Shown piece by piece: positions 1-7,407 of a stretch of 15,990 nt of DNA (positions within the stretch are counted from its first letter, which is position 1; each line of letters starts with the position of its first letter). The position numbers and the translations under genes are program-made. This DNA is from an uncultured Oscillibacter sp. (GTDB taxonomy: Bacteria > Bacillota > Clostridia > Oscillospirales > Oscillospiraceae), in contig CABUDN010000048.1 of assembly GCA_902490355.1 (NCBI GenBank), positions 1 to 15,990 on the forward strand, in the 5' to 3' direction. The notes beneath the pieces were generated by a model that saw nothing but the letters and a program-made list of their open reading frames with translations, ran no database searches and was not told the origin of the DNA.

Positions 1-265
1 AGTGGCGCTTTGGCATCGCCGCCCGGCCGCCCCAAAGGGTAAGCAAAAGTGGGCTGCCACCCCAGAAGGGCGCGCAGCGCGCGCCAGCACAGCACCCGTG
101 CGAGGTTGCAACCATCTTCTTCCGTGTGCTGACGGACAACGTGTGCGCCCGCATACCGGCACCCGGCCGGAGCGTCGCCTTCATGCAAACAGCAAGCGCA
201 AGCCTTGCATCGACAGCACCCCCGCCTCCCGGGTCAGGCGCGGAACCGACCCGCCGCGACGTTAT

Positions 266-309
266 CGCAAATCAAATTTTTCCACAGAATGTGGACAAAT
301 TTGTTTGCG
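266..309. repeat. Near-perfect inverted repeat carrying two opposed DnaA-box-like 9-mers
   Basis: Arms CGCAAA (266-271), CAAATTT (273-279) and TCCAC (281-285) pair with GTGGA (291-295), AAATTTG (297-303) and TTTGCG (304-309). There is one bulged base, one mismatch and a 5-base loop. Inside it are TTTTCCACA (278-286), which fits the DnaA-box consensus TTWTNCACA, and TGTGGACAA (290-298), whose complement TTGTCCACA is one base from TTATCCACA. It is an AT-rich island in GC-rich surroundings. Whether DnaA binds is unknown; it could equally be an operator or a transcript hairpin. Confidence 0.5.
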
Positions 310-350
310 GTCGCGGGCAGCCGTGAGCGTCCACCGGCGGGGGTGATTGA

Positions 351-492
351 CAAGAGGGGGTTAAGACCCCCTCTTGCCCGCAAGGCGGCCGCGTAGGCCG
401 CATTTCTGCCCGTGAACCACGGGCACACCTTCGCCCTGCCGGGCGACCATGTCTATCGGCGGTCGACACCCCGTAGGGGCGCGCACTGCGCG
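351..492. repeat. Array of six consecutive perfect hairpins
   Basis: Back-to-back perfect stems with loops of 3-5 bases: CAAGAGGGGGT/ACCCCCTCTTG (351-376), GCGGCC/GGCCGC (385-401), TGCCCGTG/CACGGGCA (407-425), TCGCCC/GGGCGA (431-446), CCCC/GGGG (469-479) and CGCGC/GCGCG (480-492). None has a following T-run, so they are not ordinary terminators. The piece CCCCGTAGGGGCGCGC resembles the GTAGGGGCG-type palindromic units that I recall as dispersed in Oscillospirales genomes; that comparison is from memory. Confidence 0.55.
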
Positions 493-571
493 TCCGCCAT
501 CGACCCGTTGTTCCGCGAAGGCAAAACGCTCGCTTCCTGTCTGTGCGCGATATGCGCATAAAAAACAGGAA

Positions 572-593
572 CGGCCGGACTTTCGTCCGGCCG
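572..593 (-). terminator. Terminator-like hairpin, minus-strand orientation
   Basis: CGGCCGGAC (572-580) and GTCCGGCCG (585-593) form a perfect 9-bp stem that extends to about 13 bp with flanking GGAGC/GTTCC pairs. Read on the minus strand the loop is GAAA (a stable GNRA tetraloop) and the stem is followed by TG and six T residues. No minus-strand gene lies to its right, so the transcript it would end is not evident. Confidence 0.5.
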
Positions 594-667
594 CTCCCGC
601 AATAAAAGGTAGGATAGAGAGTAGAAAGCAAGAACATGTGGGGGGATCTTACGCTTTCCACGTTTAT

Positions 668-740
668 TATAATAAATTGGAATTGTGAACATTCTGTGTA
701 CATTTCGCAACAAATTTGAGTTTTTCATCTGATCGGGAGG
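668..740 (+). promoter_or_regulatory. Probable prfC leader with -10 element and Shine-Dalgarno
   Basis: An AT-rich stretch contains TATAAT at 668-673, with no good -35 at the expected distance. GGGAGG at 735-740 lies 10 bases before the GTG start of prfC and supports that start. The TATAAT overlaps a second TATAAT on the opposite strand (666-671). The ribosome-binding site is secure, the promoter only tentative. Confidence 0.4.
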
Positions 741-750
741 AATTTGGCCA

Positions 751-2346
751 GTGGCAGACCTGAAGAAAGAAATCGAAAACCGGCGCACTTTTGCAATCAT
801 CTCGCACCCTGACGCCGGCAAAACCACCATAACCGAGAAATTTTTGCTCTACGGCGGCGCAATCCAGGAAGCCGGCATGGTAAAGGGCAAGAAGAACAGC
901 CGCCATGCGGTTTCCGACTGGATGGAGATCGAAAAGCAGCGCGGCATTTCGGTCACCTCCTCTGTTTTGCAGTTCCGCTACGAGGGAAAGTGTATCAACA
1001 TCCTGGACACCCCGGGCCACCAGGACTTCTCCGAGGATACCTACCGCACGCTGATGGCTGCGGACTCCGCAGTCATGGTCATCGACGCGTCCAAGGGCGT
1101 CGAGGCGCAGACGCGCAAGCTGTTCAAGGTATGCGCGATGCGCGGCGTGCCGATTTTCACCTTTATCAACAAGATGGACCGCGAGGCGCGCGACCCCTAT
1201 GAGCTGCTCGAGGAGATCGAGAACGAGCTGGGCATCGGCACGTTTGCGGTCAACTGGCCGATCGGTTCGGGCAAACGCTTCAAAGGCGTGTACGACCGCA
1301 TGGACGACGAGGTCATCGCGTTCGAGGGCGCAGACTTCCGCCACGAGGTCAAGGCGCAGCGCCTGTCCATCGACGACCCCATTTTGGAGGGCCTGCTGCC
1401 CGAGGACCAGTACCAGACCCTGATCGACGACGTGGAGCTGCTTTCGGGCGCGGGCGACGAGTTTGACCTCAAAGCCGTGCATGAGGGCCGTCTTTCGCCG
1501 GTATTCTTCGGTTCGGCGCTGACCAACTTCGGCGTAGAGCCGTTCCTCAAGAAGTTTTTGCAGATGACCCCGCCGCCGACCGCGCGTACGGCAGATATCG
1601 GCGTGATCGACCCGTTTGACGATCATTTCTCCGCATTTGTGTTCAAGATCCAGGCGAATATGAACAAGGCGCACCGCGACCGCATTGCGTTCATGCGTAT
1701 CTGCTCGGGCAAGTTCGTGCGCGGCGAAGAAGTGCTGCACATGCGCACGGGCAAGAAGATGGTGCTTGCCGCGCCGCAGCAGCTGATGGCGCAGGACCGC
1801 TCGATCGTGGACGAGGCCTATGCGGGCGATATCATCGGCATTTTCGACCCGGGCGTGTTCGCCATCGGCGACACGGTATGCGACCCCAAGCGCAAGTGCA
1901 CCTTCTCCGGCATCCCGACCTTCGCGCCCGAACTGTTCGCCACTGTGCGGCAGAAGGATACCCTGAAGCGCAAGCAGTTTGTCAAGGGCGTGGAGCAGAT
2001 CGCGCAGGAGGGCGCGATCCAGATCTTCCGTGAGCCCGGCGCGGGCATGGAATCGGTCATCGTCGGCGTGGTCGGCGTGCTGCAATTCGAGGTACTGGAA
2101 TACCGCCTGAAGAACGAGTACAACGTCGAAATCATCCGCGAAAACCTGCCCTATGAGCACATCCGCTGGGTGGAAAACGACGAAGAGGGCTTTGACGTTA
2201 AAAAGCTCGTGCTCACGAGCGACACCAAGACCGTTGAGGATCTGAGGGGCAACACGCTGCTGCTGTTTTCCTCGCCGTGGAACATCACCTATGCGCTCGA
2301 CCACAACGAAGGCCTGCGGCTGGCGGAGTTTTCGGAAAACGCATAA
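751..2346 (+). CDS. prfC: Peptide chain release factor 3 (RF3), class II release factor GTPase
   Basis: Cytosolic translational GTPase that ejects RF1/RF2 from the ribosome after termination. The 531 residues match the usual RF3 length of about 525-530. The G motifs are clear: HPDAGKTT near the N-terminus (P-loop), QRGISVTSS (switch I), DTPGHQDFSED (switch II), NKMDRE (guanine specificity) and GSAL (G5), followed by the EF-G-like domain II and the RF3 C-terminal domain. The RF3-type HPDAGKTT and DTPGHQDF distinguish it from EF-G and tetracycline-protection proteins. The GTG start at 751 has GGGAGG 10 bases upstream. Codon choice (many GCG, CGC, GAC) matches the 11.4-15.7 kb genes and differs from the 2.5-11 kb block. 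It appears to be a single-gene transcript ended by the hairpin at 2391-2420. Confidence 0.97.
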   Translation: MADLKKEIENRRTFAIISHPDAGKTTITEKFLLYGGAIQEAGMVKGKKNSRHAVSDWMEIEKQRGISVTSSVLQFRYEGKCINILDTPGHQDFSEDTYRTLMAADSAVMVIDASKGVEAQTRKLFKVCAMRGVPIFTFINKMDREARDPYELLEEIENELGIGTFAVNWPIGSGKRFKGVYDRMDDEVIAFEGADFRHEVKAQRLSIDDPILEGLLPEDQYQTLIDDVELLSGAGDEFDLKAVHEGRLSPVFFGSALTNFGVEPFLKKFLQMTPPPTARTADIGVIDPFDDHFSAFVFKIQANMNKAHRDRIAFMRICSGKFVRGEEVLHMRTGKKMVLAAPQQLMAQDRSIVDEAYAGDIIGIFDPGVFAIGDTVCDPKRKCTFSGIPTFAPELFATVRQKDTLKRKQFVKGVEQIAQEGAIQIFREPGAGMESVIVGVVGVLQFEVLEYRLKNEYNVEIIRENLPYEHIRWVENDEEGFDVKKLVLTSDTKTVEDLRGNTLLLFSSPWNITYALDHNEGLRLAEFSENA

Positions 2347-2390
2347 AAATGCGGTCCTGGTGCGCCGCATATGGAAATTTAAAATTATGC

Positions 2391-2420
2391 GAAACCTGGC
2401 GTTACTCAACGCCAGGTTTC
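2391..2420 (+). terminator. prfC transcription terminator
   Basis: GAAACCTGGCGTT (2391-2403) and AACGCCAGGTTTC (2408-2420) form a perfect 13-bp stem with loop ACTC, followed by GTTTTGG. The T-run is short but the stem is strong and lies 45 bases after the prfC stop codon. On the minus strand it faces the end of the ABC gene at 2469, so it may act in both directions. Confidence 0.8.
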
Positions 2421-2468
2421 GTTTTGGCGCGGCAGGGGCTGCACGGGGAAGGTACCCTGTTTTGCATG

Positions 2469-4245
2469 CTATGCCTCGGTCGCGCCCAGCCGCCAGCGGG
2501 CGCTCTCGTTCTGGAGCTCCACCATGCGGCGGTAGAGGCCGTCCTGTTTCATCAGTTCCGCCGGGGTACCCTGTTGGACCACACGGCCACCCTCCAGCAC
2601 CACGATGTGGTCGGCTCCGGCCACGGTGCGCATCCGGTGGGCGATGACCAGCACCGTCCTGCCCCGGAGCAGGCGCGAAAGGGCGGTCTGAACGGCGCTC
2701 TCGTTCTCCACGTCCAGGCTGGCTGTGGCCTCGTCCAGCAGTACCACCGGCGCGTCTTTCAGCAGGGCCCGGGCAATGGAGATCCGTTGCCGTTCCCCAC
2801 CGGATAGGGTGGAGCCATTCTCGCCGATGACAGTCTGATAGCCCTGGGGAAGCTTTTGGATGAATGCATCGCATTGGGCGGCCTTCGCCGCCGCCAGTAC
2901 CTCCTCATCGGCAGCGTCCCGGCGGCCCGGATGTTTTCCAGCAAGCTCTCCTTGAACAGCCGGGTATCCTGAAACACAAAGGCTACCTGCCCCATGAGGG
3001 CGGCGCTGTCCAAGTCCCGCACGTCCGCACCGCCCACGCTGACTATGCCGCTGTCCACATCCCAGAACCGGGGGATCAGGCTGGCCGCGGTGGTCTTGCC
3101 CCCGCCGGAGGGCCCCACCAGGGCCGCCACCTGACCGGGGCGTACGGAGAAGCTCACATCTTCCAGAGCGGGCCGGCCGGCGCCGGGATAGGTGAAGGTC
3201 ACATGGTCAAAGACTACGGCGTCATTGGCCGGCCTCTTTTGGACCTTCGGTTCCTGCAAGGGCTGCTGGCCCAGAATTTCGTCCAGACGGCCGATGGCCT
3301 CATCGGCCTCCATCACCGCCTCGCTCATGTACATGATGCGGTTGATCATCTGGCCGCAGGCGGGGGCGAACAGGGCATAGAAGATAAAGTTCACCAGCAC
3401 AGCCTGCACGTCCCCGCCGGAAGCGGTCAGCAGCGCCGCCGGGATCAGCAGGGCGAAAGCCCCGTTGATAAAGGTGAGGAAGCAGGTCTGGCCTGTCCGG
3501 CAGCTCATGGCGTACTGGCTGGCCAGATCGCTGTAATCCTTGATAGCGGCATAGAAAGCCTTGAAGGAGTACACTGTCTGCTGGAATATCTTTACTACCG
3601 GTATGCCCCGGACATACTCCACGGCCTCGCCGCTCATGCGCTCAATTTCCTGCTGGTAGCGGTGGAAGAAGCCGGCGTTCCTGCCGCCCATCATCAGGCA
3701 CATGGAGAGCAGGGCCAGCACCATGGTCAGCAGACACAGCAGGCCCATCCGCCAGTCAAAGAGGAACAGCATGACGACAGCGGCGATGGGGGTCACCGCC
3801 GTGGCGGCCAGGTCGGGGAGCTTGTGGGCCAGCAGGTCCTCGGTGAGGCCGGCGTTGTCGTCAATGAGCTTCGCAGCCGCCCCGACTGGTTCCCGGTAAA
3901 AAAGCCCAGGGGGAGCGTCAGCACATGGGACATGGCGGTGCGCCGGATATTCCGTGCGGTGCGGAAGGCAGCAATGTGGGTGGACATGAGGGCGGCAAAG
4001 TACAATAAGATGCTGCCAATGGCAAACCATACCGCCATCCAGCCCCAGCGCCCCAGGTCCCCGGCTCCGCCCAGGCCGGGCCAGGTATCCAGCATGCTCC
4101 TGGCTGCCAGCCAGACACAAAGGTACGGCACCAGCCCCAGCACCGCCGACAGGGCGGACAGGATACAGCCCAGGATCGTCAGTTTTTTGTGCCCGCCCGC
4201 ATAGCCCAGGATGCGGGCAAGGCTGCTCGGTTTCTTTTGGTTCAA
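2469..4245 (-). pseudogene. ABC exporter (fused membrane and ATPase domains), broken by two frameshifts
   Basis: Read across three frames this is one ABC half-transporter of about 592 residues: six-helix membrane domain, then ATPase domain. The start is TTG at 4245 (MNQKKPSSLARILGYAGG) with AAGGAGGG 6 bases upstream. The frame is lost near 3872, between GNQSGRLR and KLIDDNAGLTEDLL, and again near 2920, between ENIRAA and [12 protein letters not shown]. Each shift is mended by adding back one base. The ATPase motifs all survive: GPSGGGKTT (Walker A), FVFQDTRLF (Q-loop), LSGGERQR (signature), VVLLDEAT (Walker B) and IAHR (H-loop). Such proteins commonly work as heterodimers encoded by tandem genes; no partner is present. 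It lies downstream of the TetR gene on the same strand, with a GTTAG-N6-CTAAC operator before its start. It is either a decaying gene or carries two assembly errors. Confidence 0.85.
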
Positions 4246-4268
4246 GGGGATCCCTCCTTATTGAAGTG

Positions 4269-4284
4269 GTTAGTTATTGCTAAC
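4269..4284. promoter_or_regulatory. GTTAG-N6-CTAAC operator (copy 1), upstream of the ABC gene
   Basis: GTTAG (4269-4273) and CTAAC (4280-4284) form an inverted repeat with a 6-base spacer, 23 bases before the TTG start of the ABC gene. On the minus strand it is directly preceded by TATAAG, a possible -10 element, and by a short GGGG/CCCC stem with six T (about 4293-4311) that could partly terminate the TetR transcript. The same repeat recurs at 11039 and 11195. Confidence 0.65.
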
Positions 4285-4306
4285 TTATATCCAAAAAAGA
4301 CAGGGG

Positions 4307-4924
4307 TCATGCCCCCATCAATTTCAGCCATCCGGCGGTATAGAAGTCCCGGAGCTGATCCACGTCCCGCAGGGCCTGATCCCGCGGCATATCGTGGATC
4401 ACGATCTCAAAGATGCCATTGAACATGCCGCTGGCAATGATATGGCACAGGGATTTGTCGAGCATCGGGATATCCCGGCCCAGGCGGCGGAGCACCTCCA
4501 TGTACTGATGGGTGTACTCCACCTCGACCTCTACCATATTGTGGACGAAGTGTTCATAGCTGGTGCCTTCCGCCCGGCACAGCAGCAGCTTCACCGGCTC
4601 CCGGTGGGCGCAGATGTAGTCCACCATCCAGTGGACGCAGCTGCTCGATTCCACCCCCATGTGCTCCGGCTGCTCCTCCTCGGGCAGCTCGGCGAAGGAG
4701 GTCTGAGCTTCCATGAACTTCCCCATGAGGGCGGCGGCGTGGGGCTCTACAATGGAGGCGAACAGGGCCTCCTTGCTGGAGAAGTAGCCGTAGAAGGCCC
4801 CGGTGGTCACCCCCGCGTTCTTCACGATCTGCCGCAGGGAGGCCCCCAGAAAGCCCTTATCCAGAAACTCGGCCATTGCGGCCTTCTGGATCTTCTTCAG
4901 AGTGGCGGTAGACTTTTCTTCCAC
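4307..4924 (-). CDS. TetR/AcrR-family transcriptional regulator
   Basis: A 205-residue repressor-type protein. The N-terminal TetR helix-turn-helix is clear (about residues 28-54: SLRQIVKNAGVTTGAFYGYF followed by SSKEALF). The rest is a helical ligand-binding and dimer domain with no recognisable ligand. I place the start at GTG 4924 because AAGGAGG (4934-4940) lies 9 bases upstream; the longer frame from 4960 would put the ribosome-binding site inside the gene and begin within the operator palindrome. It precedes the ABC gene in the same direction, so it most likely controls itself and that exporter through the palindrome at 4939-4968. Ligand unknown. Confidence 0.9.
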   Translation of the reverse strand: MEEKSTATLKKIQKAAMAEFLDKGFLGASLRQIVKNAGVTTGAFYGYFSSKEALFASIVEPHAAALMGKFMEAQTSFAELPEEEQPEHMGVESSSCVHWMVDYICAHREPVKLLLCRAEGTSYEHFVHNMVEVEVEYTHQYMEVLRRLGRDIPMLDKSLCHIIASGMFNGIFEIVIHDMPRDQALRDVDQLRDFYTAGWLKLMGA

Positions 4925-4938
4925 AGAGGGGGACCTCC

Positions 4939-4968
4939 TTATAACAGCGTTATATAACACTGTTATAA
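4939..4968. promoter_or_regulatory. 30-bp palindromic operator, probable TetR site
   Basis: TTATAACAG (4939-4947) mirrors CTGTTATAA (4960-4968), and the centre GTTATATAAC (4949-4958) is itself a perfect palindrome. Only one base pair of the 30 does not match. It lies immediately upstream of the TetR ribosome-binding site, within the promoter region, as expected for an autorepressor operator. Confidence 0.75.
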
Positions 4969-5055
4969 TATCTCCGGCTCACCCAAATGTCAAGATACTT
5001 TATTCAAATTCTTTCTGATAGCGTTTTTCCGGAAGGATGTATCTGACTGCACCGA

Positions 5056-5084
5056 TTGACAAACGGGGATTGCGTGCATATAAT
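5056..5084 (+). promoter_or_regulatory. Sigma-A promoter of the csoR-like gene
   Basis: TTGACA at 5056-5061 and TATAAT at 5079-5084 have exactly 17 bases between them. Transcription should begin near 5091, inside the operator that follows. Confidence 0.85.
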
Positions 5085-5090
5085 CTATTC

Positions 5091-5106
5091 ATACCCCTAA
5101 TGGTAT
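5091..5106. promoter_or_regulatory. ATACC-N6-GGTAT operator in front of the csoR-like gene
   Basis: ATACC (5091-5095) and GGTAT (5102-5106) frame a 6-base spacer CCTAAT at the predicted transcription start. The same half-sites occur twice before the ATPase gene (5440-5461 and 5467-5484). C-tract/G-tract inverted repeats of this kind are typical of CsoR/RcnR-family operators. Confidence 0.75.
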
Positions 5107-5119
5107 GGAGGGAATGACT

Positions 5120-5395
5120 ATGAGACAATGTATGGACGCCGACAATCTGCACCGCAGGCTGAAGAAAATTATCGGACAGGTGCAGGCCATTGACCGGATG
5201 ATCGACGAGGACATCCCCTGCGAGGATATTTTGGCCCAGATCAACGCGGCCAAGTCTGCCCTCCACGGGTGCGGCAAGGTGGTCCTGGAGGGTCATATCC
5301 AGCACTGCGTCCGGGACGGCATTCAGCACGGGGATGCGGACAAGACCATCGAGAGTTTCACCAAGGCAGTGGAACGCTTCTCCAACATGACTTGA
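5120..5395 (+). CDS. csoR: CsoR-family metal-sensing transcriptional repressor
   Basis: A 91-residue all-helical protein of the CsoR/RcnR/FrmR family (usual length about 85-120). The ligand pattern C-x24-H-x3-C of copper-sensing CsoR is exact here: Cys34, His59, Cys63. This favours Cu(I), though the operon's transporter leaves the metal open. The N-terminal DNA-contact region is typical (NLHRRLKKIIGQVQAIDRMI). I chose ATG 5120 because GGAGGG (5107-5112) lies 7 bases upstream; ATG 5105 lies inside the operator with no ribosome-binding site. It has its own promoter and terminator, so the downstream ATPase is a separate unit with similar operators. CstR (persulfide sensor) lacks the His, so it is less likely. 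Confidence 0.9.
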   Translation: MRQCMDADNLHRRLKKIIGQVQAIDRMIDEDIPCEDILAQINAAKSALHGCGKVVLEGHIQHCVRDGIQHGDADKTIESFTKAVERFSNMT

Positions 5396-5406
5396 TATGG
5401 CGGAAA

Positions 5407-5431
5407 GGCAGCCGGACAGGCTGCCTTTTTT
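5407..5431 (+). terminator. Terminator of the csoR-like gene
   Basis: GGCAGCC (5407-5413), loop GGACA, GGCTGCC (5419-5425), then six T (5426-5431). The flanking AAA/TTT extends the stem. It ends 2 bases before the -35 element of the next promoter. Confidence 0.9.
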
Positions 5432-5432
5432 C

Positions 5433-5461
5433 TTGACACATTATACCCATATGGGTATAAT
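5433..5461 (+). promoter_or_regulatory. Sigma-A promoter of the CPC ATPase with operator in its spacer
   Basis: TTGACA (5433-5438) and TATAAT (5456-5461) are separated by exactly 17 bases. A 22-bp perfect palindrome fills 5440-5461: ATTATACCCAT and its mirror image. It occupies the spacer and includes the whole -10 element, so a bound repressor would block RNA polymerase. Confidence 0.9.
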
Positions 5462-5466
5462 GTACC

Positions 5467-5484
5467 TATACCCCGTATGGTATA
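5467..5484. promoter_or_regulatory. Second TATACC-N6-GGTATA operator before the ATPase
   Basis: TATACC (5467-5472), spacer CCGTAT, GGTATA (5479-5484), covering the expected transcription start. Its centre lies 25 bp from that of the palindrome at 5440-5461. The downstream end touches the Shine-Dalgarno AAGGAGG (5484-5490). Confidence 0.8.
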
Positions 5485-5497
5485 AGGAGGGCGTGTT

Positions 5498-7372
5498 ATG
5501 AAATTACTCATGGAAAAACTGGAGCAGCTGCTGGAACTGGGCGGCATCAAAAAGGACATTACGCTGCTGGCCGTCTCTGGGGCCGCCGTACTGTTGAGCC
5601 TGTTCGGCGTCCGGCCCTTTCCCTTTGACATGGCGTGGATTGCTATTATCCTGTGCGGCATCCCCATCATTCTGGAGGCTGTCATCGGCCTGGTCACCGC
5701 CTTTGACATCAGGGCGGATGTGCTGGTGTCCCTGGCCCTGATCGCCTCGGTGGCCATCGGCGAGGACTTTGCCGCCGGCGAGGTGGCCTTCATCATGCAG
5801 CTGGGCGGCCTGCTGGAGGAACTGACCGTGGCCCGGGCCCGCGCGGGCATAGAGAAGCTGGTGCATCTGACGCCCCAGACCGCCCGGCTCCTGCGGGACG
5901 GGCAGGAGAGCATCATCCCTGCCGAACAGGTGCAGGTGGGCGACCTGCTCCGCGTCCTGCCCGGGGAAGGCGTGCCGGTGGACGGCGTCATCGTCTCCGG
6001 GCAGACCTCCATCAACCAGGCCGTGATGACCGGGGAATCCCTCCCCGTCGATAAGGCCGCGGGGGACGAGGTCTCCAGCGGGACCGTGAACCAGTTTGGA
6101 GCATTTGAGATGCGCGCCTCCAAGGTAGGGGAGGACAGCTCCATCCAGCGGATGATCCGGCTGGTCCAGTCCGCCGACGCGGGTAAGGCCAAGATCGTGG
6201 GCATCGCTGACCGCTGGGCCACCTGGATCGTGGTCATCGCCCTCAGCGCGGCAGCCCTTACCTGGCTCATCACCGGGGAGATTATCCGGGCTGTGACCAT
6301 CCTGGTGGTGTTCTGTCCCTGCGCTTTGGTGCTTGCCACCCCCACCGCCATCATGGCGGCCATCGGCAACGCCACGAAGCACGGCTTTCTGGTGCGGGAA
6401 GGGGACGCCCTGGAGCGGCTGTCCGGGGTGAAAGTCATTGCCTTTGACAAGACCGGCACCCTGACCTACGGCACGCCGGAGGTGGTGGAAGCCGCCAGCG
6501 TAACGGATACCTGCACCAGAGAGCAGCTCTACCGGCTGGCCGCCTCCGCAGAGCAGCTGTCGGAGCACCCGCTGGGCAAGGCCATCGTGCGCTGCTGCAA
6601 AAAAGAGCAGGGGGATACGCTTGCCCCGGCCGATGACTTTCACATGCTCCCCGGCCGGGGGGTGCGTGCCCGGGTGGAGGGGAAGCAGATCCTGGCTGGC
6701 AACCCGGAACTGCTCAATGAGCACGGCGTCTCCATGACGCCTCCTCCTGCAGCGGAAGATGCAGTCCGGAAGGGCTGCACCGTGACGTATCTGGCGGTGG
6801 ACGGGGTGTTTGCGGGCTATATTGTCCTATCCGACACCCTGCGGGAGGAGAGCGCGGATATGATAGGCTCCCTCAATGGCCTTGGGGTGCAGCCGGTTTT
6901 GCTCACCGGTGACCACGAAAACGCTGCCAGGACCATCGCCGGGCAACTTCACATCGGGGCGGTACAGGCCAACTGCCTGCCGGAGGACAAGCTGAAGGCC
7001 ATCGACCAGTACCAGGCCTCCGGCCAGCCGGTGTGTATGATCGGCGACGGCATCAACGACGCCCCTGCCCTGAAACGGGCCGGGGTGGGTATCGCTATGG
7101 GCGGCGTGGGCAGCGACATCGCCGTAGACGCGGCGGACATCGCCCTGGTGGACGACGAGGTGAAGGAGCTGCCACACCTGATCGCCCTGTCCAAGCGGAT
7201 GATGACCACCATCAAATGCAACATGACTTTCTCCATGATGTTGAACTTCATCGCCATCGTTTTGGCGATCAATGGAACGCTGAACCCGGTTGTAGGCGCC
7301 CTGGTACATAACGCCGGCTCCGTGCTGGTCATCACCTGCTCCGCCTTCCTGCTGAAGTGGAAGAAAGCGTGA
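5498..7372 (+). CDS. P1B-type heavy-metal-transporting P-type ATPase (CPC type)
   Basis: An inner-membrane metal pump of 624 residues without any N-terminal metal-binding domain; the protein begins almost directly with membrane helices. Motifs in order: TGES (178-181), CPC (273-275) in the transport helix, DKTGTLT with phosphorylated Asp317, SEHP (355-358) and GDGINDAP (from 516). The last helices carry NPVVGALVHNAGSVLV (596-611). The CPC fits Cu(I) or Zn(II)/Cd(II) pumps, but the copper-type MxxSS of the last helix is absent. The HN-x-GS motif is closer to CtpC-like pumps, so the substrate is open. ATG 5498 has AAGGAGG 7 bases upstream. Control by the CsoR-like neighbour is strongly suggested by two matching operators. 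It converges on the second ATPase with only 35 bases between stop codons. Confidence 0.93.
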   Translation: MKLLMEKLEQLLELGGIKKDITLLAVSGAAVLLSLFGVRPFPFDMAWIAIILCGIPIILEAVIGLVTAFDIRADVLVSLALIASVAIGEDFAAGEVAFIMQLGGLLEELTVARARAGIEKLVHLTPQTARLLRDGQESIIPAEQVQVGDLLRVLPGEGVPVDGVIVSGQTSINQAVMTGESLPVDKAAGDEVSSGTVNQFGAFEMRASKVGEDSSIQRMIRLVQSADAGKAKIVGIADRWATWIVVIALSAAALTWLITGEIIRAVTILVVFCPCALVLATPTAIMAAIGNATKHGFLVREGDALERLSGVKVIAFDKTGTLTYGTPEVVEAASVTDTCTREQLYRLAASAEQLSEHPLGKAIVRCCKKEQGDTLAPADDFHMLPGRGVRARVEGKQILAGNPELLNEHGVSMTPPPAAEDAVRKGCTVTYLAVDGVFAGYIVLSDTLREESADMIGSLNGLGVQPVLLTGDHENAARTIAGQLHIGAVQANCLPEDKLKAIDQYQASGQPVCMIGDGINDAPALKRAGVGIAMGGVGSDIAVDAADIALVDDEVKELPHLIALSKRMMTTIKCNMTFSMMLNFIAIVLAINGTLNPVVGALVHNAGSVLVITCSAFLLKWKKA

Positions 7373-7407
7373 TATTCCCATAGGATTGCCGCAGGATGTT
7401 CCATGCT

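Larger units (their letters stand above)
1..750. other. Non-coding, hairpin-rich region upstream of prfC
   Basis: No convincing gene lies in the first 750 bases. The open frames here are arginine/proline-rich, lack ribosome-binding sites and look like noise from GC-rich DNA. The stretch instead holds many short perfect hairpins (for example GGCGCGC-agc-GCGCGCC at 69-85), an AT-rich inverted repeat at 266-309, a run of six hairpins at 351-492, a terminator-like hairpin at 572-593, and an AT-rich leader before prfC. It may be an accumulation of dispersed palindromic repeats or a structured RNA; the sequence alone does not decide. Confidence 0.6.

Noticed and set aside
351..492. CRISPR array
   Set aside because: The hairpins differ in sequence and length; there are no identical repeats with regular spacers.
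751..2346. Tetracycline ribosome-protection protein (Tet(M)-like) as an alternative for the GTPase
   Set aside because: Length of 531 and the RF3-type P-loop and DTPGHQDF fit prfC; ribosome-protection proteins are about 640 residues with EF-G domain IV.
2451..2575. 11-base direct repeat GGTACCCTGTT at 2451 and 2565, as a possible island attachment site or scar
   Set aside because: One copy is inside the ABC coding sequence and the other is 104 bases away; there is no integrase and no matching copy at the right edge. Chance similarity is likely.
667..2874. 735-residue minus-strand open frame covering prfC
   Set aside because: It is the antisense shadow of prfC: prfC has all G motifs and a ribosome-binding site, while the antisense protein is His/Arg/Val-rich with no recognisable domain.
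5504..6724. Long minus-strand open frame across the CPC ATPase gene
   Set aside because: Shadow of a GC-rich gene. Composition is Gly/His/Gln-rich and it lacks a ribosome-binding site and domain.
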